A stretch of 64,000 nt of DNA from positions 8,043,501 to 8,107,500 of the forward strand of contig LR746268.1 in the NCBI GenBank assembly GCA_902729315.2, written 5' to 3'. Below the pieces are notes generated by a model. The model made no database searches and was not told the origin of the DNA. It worked only from the letters and a program-made list of their open reading frames with translations. Origin of the DNA: Spirodela intermedia. Lineage: Eukaryota > Streptophyta > Magnoliopsida > Alismatales > Araceae. This document shows positions 38,001 through 51,820 of this stretch, one piece after another (the stretch's first letter is position 1; the number at the start of each line of letters is the position of its first letter). Both the position numbers and the translations under genes were made by a program.

Positions 38001-41000
38001 ATTATAGCAGTTGTGCCTCTTTCGAGTGAACCCAAATGCCTGTCTGCATGCCGAGCATTGAGACTGCTCAGAACCAGATACCCACTTGTGAAGGCATATG
38101 GCAGCGGTGAAATTAGAACCACAGGCAACGTGCTTGACAGATCTGTCCTTCAGAGTGTCAACGAGTGTGGGTGTTTTCCTATCTTCGGTATCTCCATGAC
38201 CCAACCTTCCGTTGGCTCCCTTTCCCCATGTATAAACCTCGCTCCTCGTGGTCAGGACAGCAACATGGTAAGAACCGCAGGCAACCTCAGACACGGATTC
38301 ACCAACAAGTTTATCTTCAACTAGGCATGGTAACTTCCCATCCGAGTAGGGATTTCCAAGCTGACCATAGACAGTGCTACCCATGGTGAAAACATGCCCG
38401 GATGTGGTCAGACCAATAGTAACACAATGCCCACATGCTATCTTGTGGAAATTGTAGTCGATGAGAGAGGGCACACATGTCGGCTTGAGCCGCGGTTCTT
38501 TGTCACCATGGCCAAGACGATACTTGTCCCCATCTCCCCATGTAAACAGCTTTCCTGACGATAGGCTGGCACTCGACTGTGTTACAATTACTTCCACAAC
38601 AGCGGCAGTATGCCATACTCCACATGAGACAGCAATGGTCCTTAACCCCACCAACGATTCTACCTCCCTGGGGTACGCAGCACTTTCTCGGTTCCCATGT
38701 CCTAAGACACCAAATGTTCCATCTCCGAATGTGAACAGCTGCCCAGTCGAAGTTATCAAGGCTGTGTGCCAGGTGCCGCAGGTGACATAGGCCACATGCA
38801 GGCCGTCCAATTGTCCAGAAACTCTCTTCGGAATCCAGTGGCTGATGTCACTGCCATGACCCAGAAGCCCAGCATTGTGCCTGCCATCGCCCCAAGTATA
38901 TAGTTCTCCGGCAGTAGTGAGAGCACAGGTGTGGAACTCGCCACAGGCGACAGAATCAATATTTGTCGCAGTTAAGGATTCAACAAGTTGAGGGTGGGTA
39001 ACATCCATCCCGGCACCATGTCCAAGGCGGCCTCCAGACTCTTCACCCCATGTGAAAACCTCTCCGCTCTTTGTAACTAACGCTGCATGCCTGACACCAC
39101 ATGCGACATGAAAGGCATCCAAAGTGACGCTCGATTCCACAGGTCTCGGCAGAAGGACGTCCGTTCTGGCGCTCAATGGGAGAGCACTTTTATCAGCACC
39201 GGCCCTGAAAGAATTTTCGCACACAACCTCGCCCCATATGTAAACATCTCCTAAAGCATCGCAGTCATCTTGGGCAGAACCGTGACTGGAAGTACTAGGA
39301 GCACTAGAGACACTGACCCTGAAAAGATCAGAAGAAGCTCCTTTCACTTGCATAGTTATCACATTTGGGCTTTCTGATTCTGCCGACTTTCCAGGGCGGT
39401 GGGTTTTTGCTACAGTGTGCGGTGCTAAACTGCTATCAGGTGAGCTAATATCCAGATTGGAGCTAACGGAACTGCCACTTAAACTGTTTGGCGTGAGATC
39501 TCTGCCGTCCTGAAACAACAGAGAAATGTCCACGGATAAGAAACCATTGCATAAAGAAGTAAATGATTAGAGAAACCAAAATAGCAAATAACATTCAGAT
39601 ACAATCGATTGCTGATGAAAATCTAGGATATATCAAGAATACTGTCATAAATTATCCAGACAATCCTAAGCGCTGAATGCCTAATGGAATTTTGGAGGGC
39701 CTTGACAGGAATGAAGAATCCGATTTTTCGTGAGACAGAAACCGAGGTAGGAATCAGATGAACGATTTCTTCACCAGGAACGATAAATAAGGATAGATCG
39801 GAAAAAAATCGAAATTTTGGTTTAGCGGCTACTGTAGACTTGATCTCCAACATATCCAGTTGAAGTGATTGAGAAAGTTGTTGCAAGGCGTTAAAGGATG
39901 GAATAGGATGCCTAGGGAGGACGTACGGGTTGATCACTCGCCCCCTAAAGAAGAGAAAAATTGAAAAAAACAAAACAAAAAGCAACGTGGGAAAAATTTG
40001 AGAATTCTAAAGTTGTGAAATTGGTTACAAGGTTCCAGGGTTTGTTACCAGTTACAGGATCATTATGTTTTTAGCTTGGAAGATCTAACGAATGTGGGTA
40101 AACCTAGAAAAGGTACGAAATACAGGGACAGTACAAAACTGAATGATTTATAGAGGTTTCTATATTAGATTACAAAAGAAAAGGACTGGAAGAGCCCGTA
40201 CTCGACGATTTCTTGGAACATTATTCAATCTGCCGAACAGTATAAAGATCCTTACGAGAAGGAAAATAATCACCACACTTGGGAAACTGAAGAATATCAC
40301 TCTAAAGATCTTAGACATCATGACAACGAGCTTTCCAAATTATCATGACTTCTAAGCAAGTCTAGATAAATAAATTACCCAAAAATATCATGCACACTTG
40401 TAGTACGCAAAATCGTAGAACGTAGATGAAAATGGATGCAACACATTCAAAAGAAGGGTAGATAACTCCTTTTCTCTTCTGTTTAAAATCCCCGACCCAA
40501 AAATGTTCTGTCGTCTTCTGTAACATGTTGCTATAAAACATGCTTCTGTAACAGTTTCTATATTCCTTTACATTTCTGAAGTATAAACAGTCGATAATTG
40601 TGACGAATTTTACAGTAGATTTGCGGTGCAACAAATTGCAGGGCTATATTAACATTCACTTATCACTAGGAGCTAATATTGATCTGAATTCTTGTTCTAC
40701 GTTTACCAAGTTTTCATTCGTCATGAATTTAACCCCCATGGTCGAATTCACTTCAGAGTTAGTTCTCTGAGGGACAACTGAAATCCATGGCACTTTTCCT
40801 ATACGTCTCAAGTAAAACCATAACCAAACTCGCGTTCTTAACATTGTTAAAGATAAAACCATCAATCATAAGCCTCTTCTTTGAAATTGTATTCGATGAA
40901 CTCGACATAAAAGCAACTACAGGAATGAAAACAAACTTAGTTGGAAGGAACAGCTCAGGACGAAAAATTACATCAACAACTAGCCCACCGTCGGTCCATC

Positions 41001-41595
41001 CATCAATTTTTGAACGGCCACGTTGCCCAGAAGAAACCAATGCCTTCAGGCCTGCAAGCCATAGCCCTGCCTCAACTTTGTCCTTGCATATCTTAAGGTA
41101 ATGGGAGAAAAAATCAAAAAAATCATGGCCATTGAGACAATTTGCGGATGGTGTACATAACATAAACAAGAATAAAGGTAGGAGCACATACCAAATCAAG
41201 AGTCCTTTTCCCATTGTTGAAAATAAGTGAAAACGATAAGTGGTCCTTCTCAGGGCATAAGTGCCGTTGAAAAACAGCCTGAATCAAATAAAGAATTATT
41301 AATATCATTTCAAATCGAAGAAGACAGAAGAAAGCTGAAAATTTGAGACTTAATCAGCATGGTGATCACAATATAGTTTGCAAAAGATAAACTCACAGTT
41401 CTTTGTCCAGGAACAATTTTTGACACAGAAGCTAAATCCAATGTCCTTTCCCCACTGCGAGAAATCCAGATCAAAGATGACTCATCCTGTGGACAACAAG
41501 ATGAAAGTCTAATGTCATGAACACAAATTATGATCCAAGCTATGGAATGAAGCGGTGTTGAATACATGAAAACTTGAGGGAGGGAGGGAGGGAGG

Positions 41596-41639
<44 letters not shown>

Positions 41640-44600
41640 AATAGGTTTTGCAATTGGACCCATGTTTATGTCTGGGCTTGATTGAGAAGTTTAAATTCGA
41701 AAAAATCCAGGCAATGATTCAGGCATGCCCGGCTAATTGACTTCGTTAATCGTAGTTGTCCAAAAGTGAACTCTGTTTTATCATTAACACGCGAATGACA
41801 GGAACACATACAACTCATGTTTACTTCCCTACACTTCTACCGTGAAAAGACATCACATTTAGTAAGAGACATGAGTCGATACACTTTCACAAAAGGAAGA
41901 GGCAAAAAGGCACACCTAGAACCCTGAAAAAATCCGACCTGAAACGCTGAAAACTGATTGCCATAACTACACTATCCATGGGTACAGAAGAGGGGATCTC
42001 ACAGTAACAAAATGACACTGAACTCCCCACTTCTTGCACAATGTCCTCATTAACAAACAAGTACGGTATTGTCCACCGATCTTGGTACCACAAATTTCAC
42101 ATTTCACATCCTTTTTTTCCCATTACATCTCTTATGCAGACTCCTTCCACTGGATACAACTAATTAGCCAAACAGAATGATAAGGTAAATCAAAGATAAT
42201 CAATGAGATCAAAGATTTTCTTGTAACATATTTGATGTCCCGGAAAAGCTGGATAAAGAGTTTAGGGTGGGTCATTTTTCTGTGATGCTGGGATTGCATT
42301 TCCATTCACTCTTCTGGTATGTTTCTTAAGAGAAGATGGATAAGCATCTTGTCTAGATATAGATTATTGCATAGGAAAGGGGAAACTTTGAAGGTTATCC
42401 TCATCGTACGAGCTCTACATTTGCATTTGGAAGTTTTGTTTCGCACTTGTCAGTTGATCTCAAGGGACCTTGAACAGGATGCCAGCTCTACACAGTTATC
42501 ACGAGCGTAAACCATACGATACTCAGTAAACAGTTGATTCTAGGCAGAGCACCCCAGTCAGAAACTATTACCAAACAGTTGCCTACAAGATCAGCATGAC
42601 ATCATAATTTTAGTAGAAGCCCAGTCACGATGGTACATGTACTCGTGGAGAGCGACACAGTTACAATATTGCTAAGGATGAAAACGGTAACTAATACATA
42701 TGAGAAATGACTCTATTTTCAATCATCTGCTAATTTTTCAAAACAATATTACAACGTAAAAGTATGTAATTTCAATTTAAAATGTTATAATATACAGTTC
42801 AATGCCGCATCATGATTACCATTGTAAACTTTGACCATAAAATGTATCCCATTCCCACCGCATACATGATTATCCACATTGGAAGCTTTTACAAGGTTTG
42901 GTATTGTGCACAGGAACCACACATCTACATTTCTAAATGAATAGGTCCGTACTGCATTCTTGTTTATCGTAGTCAAACAGGTTACAGCTAGGAAAAGCTA
43001 GGCACTGACACATTTGAACCATTTGTTTTCATAATCAAGTATTTGAATCAATAGACAATGTGAAAAGCATTCACCCCAACTAAGGAATAACATAGAAACA
43101 ATAGCATAGACAATTGCTAAGAATGGGACTTTGTCAAAAAAAGAAATCCGCACAGAAACTTACATTTGAAAGTCTAAATGGATAAAATTTGGGTTTTCCT
43201 TTACGACCATACTTGAGCAGCTGAGCACCTTTCTTCAAAGCAATGACTACCTAGATAAACACAAAAACCAAATTAAAATCGGACCACGTTCAATGTTTGA
43301 CACCGTAACAGGTTACTATAGGTAACCAGATCAAGAGAATATATAAAATCAGAAAATGAATAGGTTCGTCAGACGCTGTATAATGCCAAGAGACTGACCA
43401 TAACCATCTGAAAACAACTTCATGTAGCAACTGAGAAATGGTTTTCACACAAGAAAAGGGTTAATGGAGATTTCCACGCAGAGATAAGGGGCATATCTTT
43501 AAACTGAAGGTCCTAAGACCTCTATCCTTCATTTCATTTGAAAATTGGGGGCTACTAAACAAAATGGTGCATGGAATGAAACTATCATCTTCAAGTAGTA
43601 CTCCAAACTTGTGTCTTTTGGGCTGATTTTCCTGGTAAATGCTTCATTGAACATAAGGACTACACGTCAACAAAGTTGTCCTTCAAAGGACGCTCATTTT
43701 ACTAATCAGATAAACATATGGCTGGCAGCAGGATTCGGCCCTGTCTACCTTAGATTTTCTATAGTTGATAAGCGGTGTAATATTTCAATACAACGATCAG
43801 ACTCCTTTTCATGACAAAGGAAACTGATTGTTCTGGGTGAATATTAGACATTCTTGTGGATGTCAAATAAAGTGGCGAGAAGCTGTCTTCCAAACGGTTC
43901 ATTTTTTAGGTATGTAGGACCCTGCTACACACATCAGTGTGTAGGACCCTGCTTCATTTTCTTGTGGGCCAATTTCTCACGAACTAGAGATCAACATATA
44001 CTGAACACTTCCACTGCTGTGACACTTTGTATCAAGAACTGGCCATCTACGACCTATTCTATCCTGGTCTCCTCACACCTGTTTCTACAGATTGTGACCT
44101 AGTTCATCACGTTCTTGTATAATCACCTGGTATTGTGGTTTAGACGAGATAAGGTGGTACCAACAAAATCACAACCCTCATTTGTTAAAGTTCTCAGATG
44201 GGGAGCCAATCGAACTTGAAGCACAGAAGAAGTTGGGAAGTAGCAATTATCTGGGATATGAATCTTTCTGAAGTAACTATTTTGGGTTATGTGACGTCGA
44301 AAAAAAAAATATAGTCAATCAATGAGAAGAGACTGACAGAAAACAAGGGGGGCAGTCAAGGTGGTATACTATGTTGAGGCTTGCAGAGGACTGAAGCGAA
44401 GATCTCTATTTGTGATCCTTGCCGACAATCAAGGATAAAGAACCAAAGAGAGATAAAGGCTACAGGAAGATAGACATGGCCACTGATCAAGATAAACCGG
44501 CACGTGACATGAGAGGACAAGAAGTCGATCACAGCAAAGAATAATAAAAACTCAAGGCATCCCGTGACATTAATTCTTGCTTAACGAGCAGAAGAAACAG

Positions 44601-45872
44601 AAGCAAATCCCAATTGGGCTCCCCACAGTTTCCACGTGAGTATATTGTTAAAGTAACAAGGATAACAGCACGTTAAAAAAAATGAAGACGTTAGCCCCAG
44701 AGAAAAATAGCAGAATCCGAATACTTTTATTGCACAACTAAAAAAAAGTAAAAATCTATCTCGCGGGACAACTATCCGCTCTGGTATATATAGCATGGCT
44801 GTGCCTATGTTTGATTCATCTAATACCTCACCATCTTCACTGTAAGTCCACTACATGCTACCACATCAGCAGGCTTTTATGCGAAATGAGCTGGTATAAA
44901 TCAAACTCTCTACAAAGGTTGAGACCAAGGTTACTATAAACAGCGTACAATGCTACATTGCAGGTGCTTGGAAGGCCTCTAACACCTTATCAAACACAAT
45001 TATATTGATAGTAACCTGGTGTGCATACAATGATGCCAAATATATGAATAACTTGCAAACCATCTGACTACCACGGGTGATGAGTCTGACTCATGTCAAG
45101 TCTGCTTGCTGCTACGCTGATTACGGTCAGCTAGGAACAGAGCAAAACAGAGGAGATCTTATTCCACATGACAATTCCCAGAGAAATGAGAATCCCCGCA
45201 TCCACAAAAGCTCATTTTTTTCTCACTCTCCTTAGCTTTGTTCATGATTCATCCCTTTTACGCACAGAGGCAATCGTATTCAAAGAAAAGCAAAGCGTAC
45301 CAAAAAAATCTGTAAAAAAAAAATCCTGAATCCCAAGCTTTCATGTCTTCTACGCGCTGATAGTTGAGCCAGCATTTTAAGCAAGGAAGGTATCTTCTAA
45401 AAATTTGACGATCTCTTATGGTTCCAAGGTAGACCCTCCCCGTTTCTCCGTCATAAGTCTTTAGCTCAACGCTACAACCCTCGGGGACAAAGCATCCAAG
45501 CGAGATTACCAAGGTTTCCTTCGCTTTTCATGAAAAAAGAAGCCAACAGGTTTACGAACTACGACTTCACAATTTCCCACGTTGGCAAGTCCTCCACGAA
45601 CAACAGACTCCTATTTCACCACTGAGAATCGGTGCGAAATTTCGATGCTGTTGTCATTTTATGGAGCTACCCGGGATCATCTAAAGAAGACAAACTAAGG
45701 AAAACAATAAAAAAAAACTTCAAAAACATTGAAAATGGCAGCCACAACCACACGCAAAAAATCTGCGAAAAAAGCGCGCAAACAGGTGCTGAAACCCAGA
45801 AGCGAGGAGCGCCAGTTTCCACACCTTCTCAATGTCGCAGCCGGCGTCCCCATAACCGAAGAGATCTGCCAT
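35049..45872 (-). CDS. PH-RCC1-FYVE-BRX (PRAF) protein
   Basis: Nine coding exons give 1112 residues: 45872-45825, 43250-43164, 41486-41397, 41278-41192, 41091-40972, 39509-37425, 37304-37158, 36253-35745 and 35214-35049. All are in phase with GT/AG ends. The start [16 protein letters not shown] (exon 1) joins [19 protein letters not shown], as in PRAF1-type proteins. The PH domain is at about 20-130, RCC1 repeats at about 228-616 (repeated TWG, GRLGHG and ACG..H motifs), and FYVE at about 618-686 ([23 protein letters not shown], eight zinc-binding Cys/His). A coiled coil lies at about 815-890 and a BRX domain at about 1028-1084 ([16 protein letters not shown], then [21 protein letters not shown]). 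The family binds phosphoinositides and may act as a GEF or scaffold in polarity and auxin or strigolactone signalling. BRX ends 28 residues before the stop. The first intron is about 2.6 kb. Confidence 0.95.
41578..41637 (+). repeat. GGGA/GA microsatellite in PRAF intron
   Basis: (GGGA)n passing into (GA)n, about 90 bp from the exon 3 acceptor of the PRAF gene, in intron 2. Confidence 0.9.
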
Positions 45873-47442
45873 TCCATGTGAGGGTCTCCCAAAATGCCTC
45901 CCGCATCGATCTTGCAGGGGTACCGATCGTCATAGATGGCAGCCCTTTCCTCGGATTCTCATCAATCTCCGAGTCCGGGAGGAGATAGAATATTACCCCA
46001 CCGCTAACCCTAGGACGCTGCCGCCTACCCACCAAACGGATCAGCTCAATCGAAGATCAACCAATGCCCCCTTCGTCGACCCCCGTCAAGCACCCCACGT
46101 CGCGCCTCCGAGCTCCTCTTCCTCTTTTCCCTCCTCCGTCTTACTCCAGATATTCCCGTCTTTCCTCTTTTCCGCACTTTAAACTGACACAGAGAGGCGG
46201 GCACTCCAGGAGAGAGGAACTAGCGAGGGGGCGGTTCCCCGATCGCAGTGGCGGCTGTCACGTCTCTCGGGAGACCCCGGCGGAGCCGCCCAGCGCGCCG
46301 GTGGCCGTCGGCGAGCAGCCGCCGTGAAGACCGGTCGCAGTAAGCTCGTCTAGAGAGAGAGAGAGGCGTGGCGAAGTGAAGAAGGATTATTCCGCGAGGC
46401 GGAGGACCGGACTTCATTCTACCCCCCGAGTATTAGTCAAACAAAATCTGCTGCCTCGCGGAGTTCCCTGATCCCTATTCTTGACCGCATGTACGGCCGT
46501 CTCTCCGAACGCCCGGAAGGGCTCACTACGTTGTGCCGCGTCGTAGAGAACCGCCCCCCCCCTTTTATTTACTCCTCTCCGCGCTGGTTTACGCCATAAA
46601 TATTCGATTTATTATTCCACGATATATTTAAAGAAAACACCGTGAATAAACGATGACGTCATCGCCACATGTCGTTGGGGATACCTTACTCGACTCGTGT
46701 AGTTACCGCCCGGTGCCAGGCGGCCCGCGGCGTGGCAGGGGGCCCCCAGGGGGGAACACAGCACGATCTCAAAAGCGGTGACGAGACTCCTTTTTGTCTC
46801 CGTCCATCTTTGATCGAGCTTGTTGTCGGAACCTGGAATGAGACAGGATTGGACAGGTCAGCGCCCGAGCCAGCCTACGGGCTCTTAGTGGGCCGCCAGG
46901 CCGAGCTGGGCCCATTAACATGCGCGACCAGATTCGCCTTGCGGAAGACGACGATGTCCCGGTGGGGGGGGGGGGGGGGGCGGGGACCTTTGACCGCCGA
47001 CAGAAAATCGGACCGAAAAGATCTCTGGTCAATCCTTGGCTCACGCCCCAGGGTTTTAATTTTCCCTGAGTTCGGAAACCATCCATTTCCAGACCAGTCC
47101 CAGTCAACGCCACGTGGGCTAAAAATCAAACTTTAGTCAAAAAAAGGAACAAACCCGAGCCTATTTCTTCCCCCTGGGCTGATGAACAGGAGGACAGAGA
47201 GAACCGGAGTCGAGCCCGGACATCATCCACGGGTTACCCAATATGAGACTTCTCCAAGAACAGTGCCAGATTTGGCAAGAAGTATCAAGGGGCTGAGAGA
47301 AAAAAATTCCAGGGTTCTTCAAAATACATGAAAAAGTAGGCTAATTTCGTGAAAAAAGATCGAATATATTTATGCAGGATTTCGGGGGGGGGGGATGAAA
47401 AAACGTTCTTAGCATGCTCAGCGTGATATCAATGCAAATCAT
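45873..47442. other. PRAF upstream / UPF0235 downstream region
   Basis: No gene is recognised. The proximal 500 bp is GC-rich with a short GA tract (46351-46366) and would hold the PRAF 5' UTR and promoter; a clear TATA box is not evident. A 17-base G run lies at 46964-46980. Frames at 46669-47136 run through that G tract and look spurious. Confidence 0.5.
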
Positions 47443-49113
47443 TCACATTTGCAGAGCCTTGTTCAGTGAATCGAATACATTCTGAAGAGAGAGATCCTCC
47501 ACCAACACAACCTTCTCTCTGGACTTGGAGCCAGAACCGATCGACAGCTGCCTCCTCTTTACTCCTAAAAGCTGCATAGAGTGCGATCAAGCTTGAGAAT
47601 AATGGGCGACGATGGAGATGGATGCCAGCAATACAAACCAACGAGATCTCCGGGAACACCATTGGGGGCATTTATATCACATCAATTTCCAAAAAAATGG
47701 TTCTTCCGGATCCACAGTATCTTGAAACCAAGAATGAATTCATATAATCTTTGCCTTGTACTAATGAAGATACTTAGATGCGCCAGACGCAATTCAGTCA
47801 GCCCCCAATCAACAAGAAAGTCTTAAATTCAGTTCGATCAGGCAAATAAATAAATAATATATATCACATTAATCCGAGATGCTGATCTTGAGTGGGTTGG
47901 AACAGACGATGGCGCAGCTAATATGTTAGCAAAGGTGGTCATAAGAGAAAAAAATCAAGTACTGCTCAAAGCTGATCCGAGTCAAGTCGCTGGCTACTAG
48001 CCGGTGATCATAGATTCAGGTGCAGGTAGTAAAGGGCTGAAGAGTTCAGATGGATGAATACTGCTCAAGGAGGAGCTTGTCGGAGTTTATTCAGCTGCCT
48101 TCCTTGATGATCATTACCTCACAGAAACCTAAACTCGAATTCAAGTCATGGCTTTGTATTTCTCTTCTTGTGGACTTGTGCTTCGCAAGTGGCTTTTGCT
48201 GGGCAAACCAGGAGTTGACCCGGAGACTGTGATCAAGTAAGATCATCGTACCCACAATCCATCCAGTCAGATAGAACCAATGGATCTACTTCAGGAGCAA
48301 TACACATGATCCATCCATAGCAACCCTAGCCTAAGCTTCACCTCCCAATGACTCTGGGAGTCCGCCAAATCCATGGAAGGAAAGGAAGAAGAGGAAAACC
48401 TCAAGTGTGATGCTCCAACTTTCGTATTGTATCTTGTCAAAAACAATGGGAGCCCCTCACCTGGTCAGGCGTTCAACGGCACAGCCTCACGAACCCTAAA
48501 GAGAGCAAGAAAAGAACCCTCACCGCAGGGAAACCTGATAGGAGGAGTCGGATTGGCTTCCGTATTGATCAGAGATCGAAAATCGGAAACGTAAGAAGAG
48601 AGAAAAGAAGTCATCGGTCCCAAACAATTCGAGAAAAGTACAGTGAACATAGAAAAGTTAATTGATCTTCAAGCACAGGAAGAGACGAGGAATTTGGAAG
48701 AAAATATGTGAGAAAAGAAAACGAAGCCCTAGTTCTCGAGAGACCGGAGCAACCCACCGAGCCAATATAGTCCAGCAACGCGGCGTTCGCCTCCCCGTCC
48801 CTCGCAGGTGCGTCTATCTGCACGCTCAGGGCCTCGTCGTCAAAGTCTGGCAACGACAAAGAAGATCGTCGAGCGATCAGCGCCCAGGAAAGGAGCAACT
48901 GTCACAAGAGAAATGACGTAGGAGTTCTGAAGGAATACCTGTGATCGTAGCGACCTTCGAACCCGGCTTCGCATGAACATTTATGGCGACAGTCGAGGGC
49001 GAGACGAGCCGAATAGAACGAGGGAACTGGGCCGCCGCTGCCGCCGCCGCCCCGCCGGCAGACGGCGGAACACTGCCGTCGCTCTTCGGCTTCCCTTTCT
49101 TCGGCGGCGCCAT
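47443..49113 (-). CDS. UPF0235 / DUF167 family protein
   Basis: Three exons, 49113-48939, 48846-48758 and 47571-47443, give 130 residues. The start [13 protein letters not shown] and the Ala-rich N-terminus are typical of the plant copies of this small, widely conserved family (human relative C15orf40). The domain runs from about residue 40: [17 protein letters not shown], then [27 protein letters not shown] (read in parts), then [20 protein letters not shown] and [17 protein letters not shown] at the C-terminus. All phases agree, and the third exon is identified by the GSGSKSREK motif 1.2 kb away. Function is unknown. The upstream frame is open but only from a non-ATG codon. The ATG lies 129 bp past the stop of the PPR gene on the same strand. 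Confidence 0.92.
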
Positions 49114-49153
49114 GCTCTCCGATCCGCCGCCGATCCGACACTCCTCTCGCGGA

Positions 49154-49160
49154 ATTATAA
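49154..49160 (-). promoter_or_regulatory. possible TATA element of the UPF0235 gene
   Basis: On the minus strand TTATAAT lies about 40 bp before the UPF0235 ATG and within about 90 bp of the PPR stop codon. If used, transcription would start almost at the ATG, so it may be coincidental. Confidence 0.25.
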
Positions 49161-49242
49161 GCCCAGCAGCGAACTCGCCGCCAGAGCACCTGACTCGGAC
49201 CCCATCACGCCGATTCACGACGAGTCGACTCACCCGTCATCT

Positions 49243-51360
49243 TCACCAGTACCCGCGGCACGAGCAGGCGCCGTCCTGAAACCTGTGGAACCTGTTAGCG
49301 TCCCTCACCACCAGCACTCGCCTCACAACCTTCGACAGGCCCTTGATGAACTCATGGCAGTCGCCACAGACTCTCAGGTTCTTGTAAACCCTAATCACGC
49401 TAGTACTCTCCAGCCCAGAGCATACCAGCCCCAACCCTATGGCAAGCCTCTCGCTATGCCCCCTCAAGCTGTCCTCCTTGGACTCCTCCTCCACGTCGTG
49501 CAGAGCGAAAGTCGACCCAGAAACGTAGCCCGCTTCTTCCTTCATCTTCCTCTCCACCTCCCTGAGCGCCGCCCTGATTTCCTCGGTCAACGGGTGGGAA
49601 TCGTCGCCTCCGAAGAAGGAATGCACCCTCCTGTCGACCTCTATCCAGCTGCAGCCCCCTTGCTTCTTCAGCCTCCTCCTTTTCATCATCTCCCTCAAGC
49701 TCCCGCACTCCTCCCATCGCCCTGCGTCCGCCAAGATGTTGGCCATCATCACGTAGTTCACCGGGTTCTCTCCGTCCAGCCTCGCAAGAACACCCAGAAC
49801 CTCTCTCCCCATATCCAGATCCTTGTGCAATCTGCAGGCGCTCAAGAGGGTCTGCCATGTCCCCACGCTGGTTTCCACGGGCATGCCCTCGATGAGGTCT
49901 CTGGCTTCCTTCAGCCTCCCCACTCGACCAAGAAGGTCAACCATGCAAGCGTGGTGCTCCGCTCTGACTTTTATCCGGTCGTCCTCCTTCAGCCTCGAGT
50001 AGTAGCGCTTGCATTCATCCACGAGCCCCGCGTGGCTGCACGCAGAGAGCAGGGCCAAGTAGGTCACCCCATCTGGTTCTACCCTTTCTCCCTCCATCTG
50101 CTCGAACAGACGGATCGATTCCTTGCCATGGCCGTGCTTCCCGTGGCCGTCAATCGCCACTGTCCAGGAGATGACGTTCTTAGAGGGCATCTCCTCGAAG
50201 AACTGGCTCGCTTCCTCCGCCAGCCCGCACTTGAAGTACATATCGAGCACTGAATTGGCCGCAGAGACGTCTGATCCCGAGGGCAGCTTCACTGTGAGGG
50301 CATGAACTTGCTTCCCCTGCTCCACCAGAGCGAAATCCGCGAACATCCCCAGCAGGCTAGAGAGAAGAAACCCATCGGTTTGATCTCCAGACCTTCTCAT
50401 CTGGGTGAACAACTCCATGGCTTCCTCCAGCAGACCCTCCTGGCCGTAGCCTGCAACCAGGGCCGTCCACAGAACCGCGTTCTTCTGCGTTGTTCGATCG
50501 AAAACTTTTCTCGCCACTGAGATGCGTCCGCACTTCACGTAAAGATCGATCAGAGCGCCAGGCAAGATCGAATTCACTGAACCCACGAAACCCCGGGCGA
50601 TGAGAGAACCGTGGATCTGGGTTCCTTCCCGAGCGGCGCACAGGCCACTGCAGGCCTTCAGCAAGCTCGAGAACGTGAACTCATCGGGCGCCTCCCCTTG
50701 GCTCTGCATTTCATCAAACAGGCGCAGGGCGCTCCTCTCGTCTCCTCCGAGGAGGAATCCCGCGATCATGGCGTTCCAGCTGACGAGGTTCCTCACCGGC
50801 ATGATGGCGAACATCTTCTTCGCATCCTCGATCATTCCAGTTCTCGAGTACATGTGAGAGATCGAGTTGCCCACCACAACGTGCCCCTCCAAGCCAATCT
50901 TCACGCAGAGTCCGTGTGCCAGCTTACCGTCGCCAGCGGCGCCGAGGAACCCGCAGGCCTTCAGGTGAGTCGACAGAGTGAACTCGTTTGGCCGAGCTCC
51001 GGAGAGGACCATCTCCCGGAAGCGCTCCAGAGACTCCTCTGCGTGGCCCGTCTGCAAGTGCCCTGCCATGAGCACGGTCCAGGAGACGACGTTCTTCGTG
51101 GGCATTTTCTCGAAAACCTCTCGGGCCATGTCGAGCCTGCCGCAGCGACCGTACATGTCCACGAGGTCGTTGCTCAGAACGACGTCGGACTGGAGGCCCG
51201 TCTTCATCAGAGCTGCGTGAAGCTGAAGGCCTCCGTGGAAGATGCAGCTCTTCGAACAGGCTCTGAGGAGGTGGGCGAGCCTCCGTCGCTCCATCGCCGG
51301 CGAGCTTAGGGCAATCCCTGGTCTGATGCCATTGGAGCTGGATAGATGATGAAGATCCAT
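49243..51360 (-). CDS. DYW-type pentatricopeptide repeat protein
   Basis: Intronless, 705 residues, of the PLS-DYW class, close in organisation to At3g15130-type proteins. PPR units run from about residue 30 to 530 (for example [29 protein letters not shown] and [20 protein letters not shown], cited in part), each ~35 residues. E/E+ motifs follow ([21 protein letters not shown]). The DYW domain, a cytidine-deaminase fold used for C-to-U RNA editing in organelles, fills the C-terminus. The HSE zinc/catalytic motif is at 635-637, CGDCH at 665-669, and the terminal motif is CSCRGYW, ending GYW rather than DYW. No clear transit peptide was judged; the ATG at 51360 gives a ~25-residue lead, and an in-frame ATG lies at M23 ([10 protein letters not shown]). 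Editing targets cannot be read from the sequence. Confidence 0.95.
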   Translation of the reverse strand: MDLHHLSSSNGIRPGIALSSPAMERRRLAHLLRACSKSCIFHGGLQLHAALMKTGLQSDVVLSNDLVDMYGRCGRLDMAREVFEKMPTKNVVSWTVLMAGHLQTGHAEESLERFREMVLSGARPNEFTLSTHLKACGFLGAAGDGKLAHGLCVKIGLEGHVVVGNSISHMYSRTGMIEDAKKMFAIMPVRNLVSWNAMIAGFLLGGDERSALRLFDEMQSQGEAPDEFTFSSLLKACSGLCAAREGTQIHGSLIARGFVGSVNSILPGALIDLYVKCGRISVARKVFDRTTQKNAVLWTALVAGYGQEGLLEEAMELFTQMRRSGDQTDGFLLSSLLGMFADFALVEQGKQVHALTVKLPSGSDVSAANSVLDMYFKCGLAEEASQFFEEMPSKNVISWTVAIDGHGKHGHGKESIRLFEQMEGERVEPDGVTYLALLSACSHAGLVDECKRYYSRLKEDDRIKVRAEHHACMVDLLGRVGRLKEARDLIEGMPVETSVGTWQTLLSACRLHKDLDMGREVLGVLARLDGENPVNYVMMANILADAGRWEECGSLREMMKRRRLKKQGGCSWIEVDRRVHSFFGGDDSHPLTEEIRAALREVERKMKEEAGYVSGSTFALHDVEEESKEDSLRGHSERLAIGLGLVCSGLESTSVIRVYKNLRVCGDCHEFIKGLSKVVRRVLVVRDANRFHRFQDGACSCRGYW

Positions 51361-51537
51361 GCTCGCATCCTCCTCTACGGTTCAGACGGAAGCGGACCCG
51401 CGGCCATGGCTCGGTAAAAGTAGAAGGTTTCCCCGACGCTACCTCAAACACAGAAACAGAGATGGAGAAGAGAACGAGGCAGATCGGAGAACCAACACTC
51501 GCGCCCGCCCTCAAATCGATGACGGTGTAGTGTAGTC

Positions 51538-51545
51538 TTTATATA
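51538..51545 (-). promoter_or_regulatory. TATA box of the PPR gene
   Basis: TATATAAA on the minus strand about 180 bp before the PPR ATG, in a plausible position for a 5' UTR of about 150 bases. Confidence 0.5.
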
Positions 51546-51820
51546 GTAACTATAAAAACAGTCTTTTCTTTGTGCCTGGCCCGAATTAGGCCACTGACCT
51601 CTCGCGTCCTCATTAGCGATTTCTGCCAGTCACCGAGTTGACCCACCCCGCGAAAACCGACCCTTTGGAGAAAAAAGGGTTGAGTCCCAGCACGAGATAG
51701 TGAGTTGACTCCCAGCTGGAACTGCCGATACCCTGTTGGGTAGCAGATTCACTGTCATAGGGAAGGGATCTTACAATGTCAAGGCCCGGCGAAGAAGTCA
51801 ACGCTTACGCAGAGTGGGTC

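Noticed and set aside
48973-50253. 426-codon open frame on the + strand
   Set aside because: It runs antisense through the UPF0235 start and the PPR coding sequence, has no family resemblance and is His/Pro/Leu-rich as expected for the reverse of a GC-rich PPR gene.
50611-51309. 232-codon open frame on the + strand
   Set aside because: Antisense shadow of the PPR gene.
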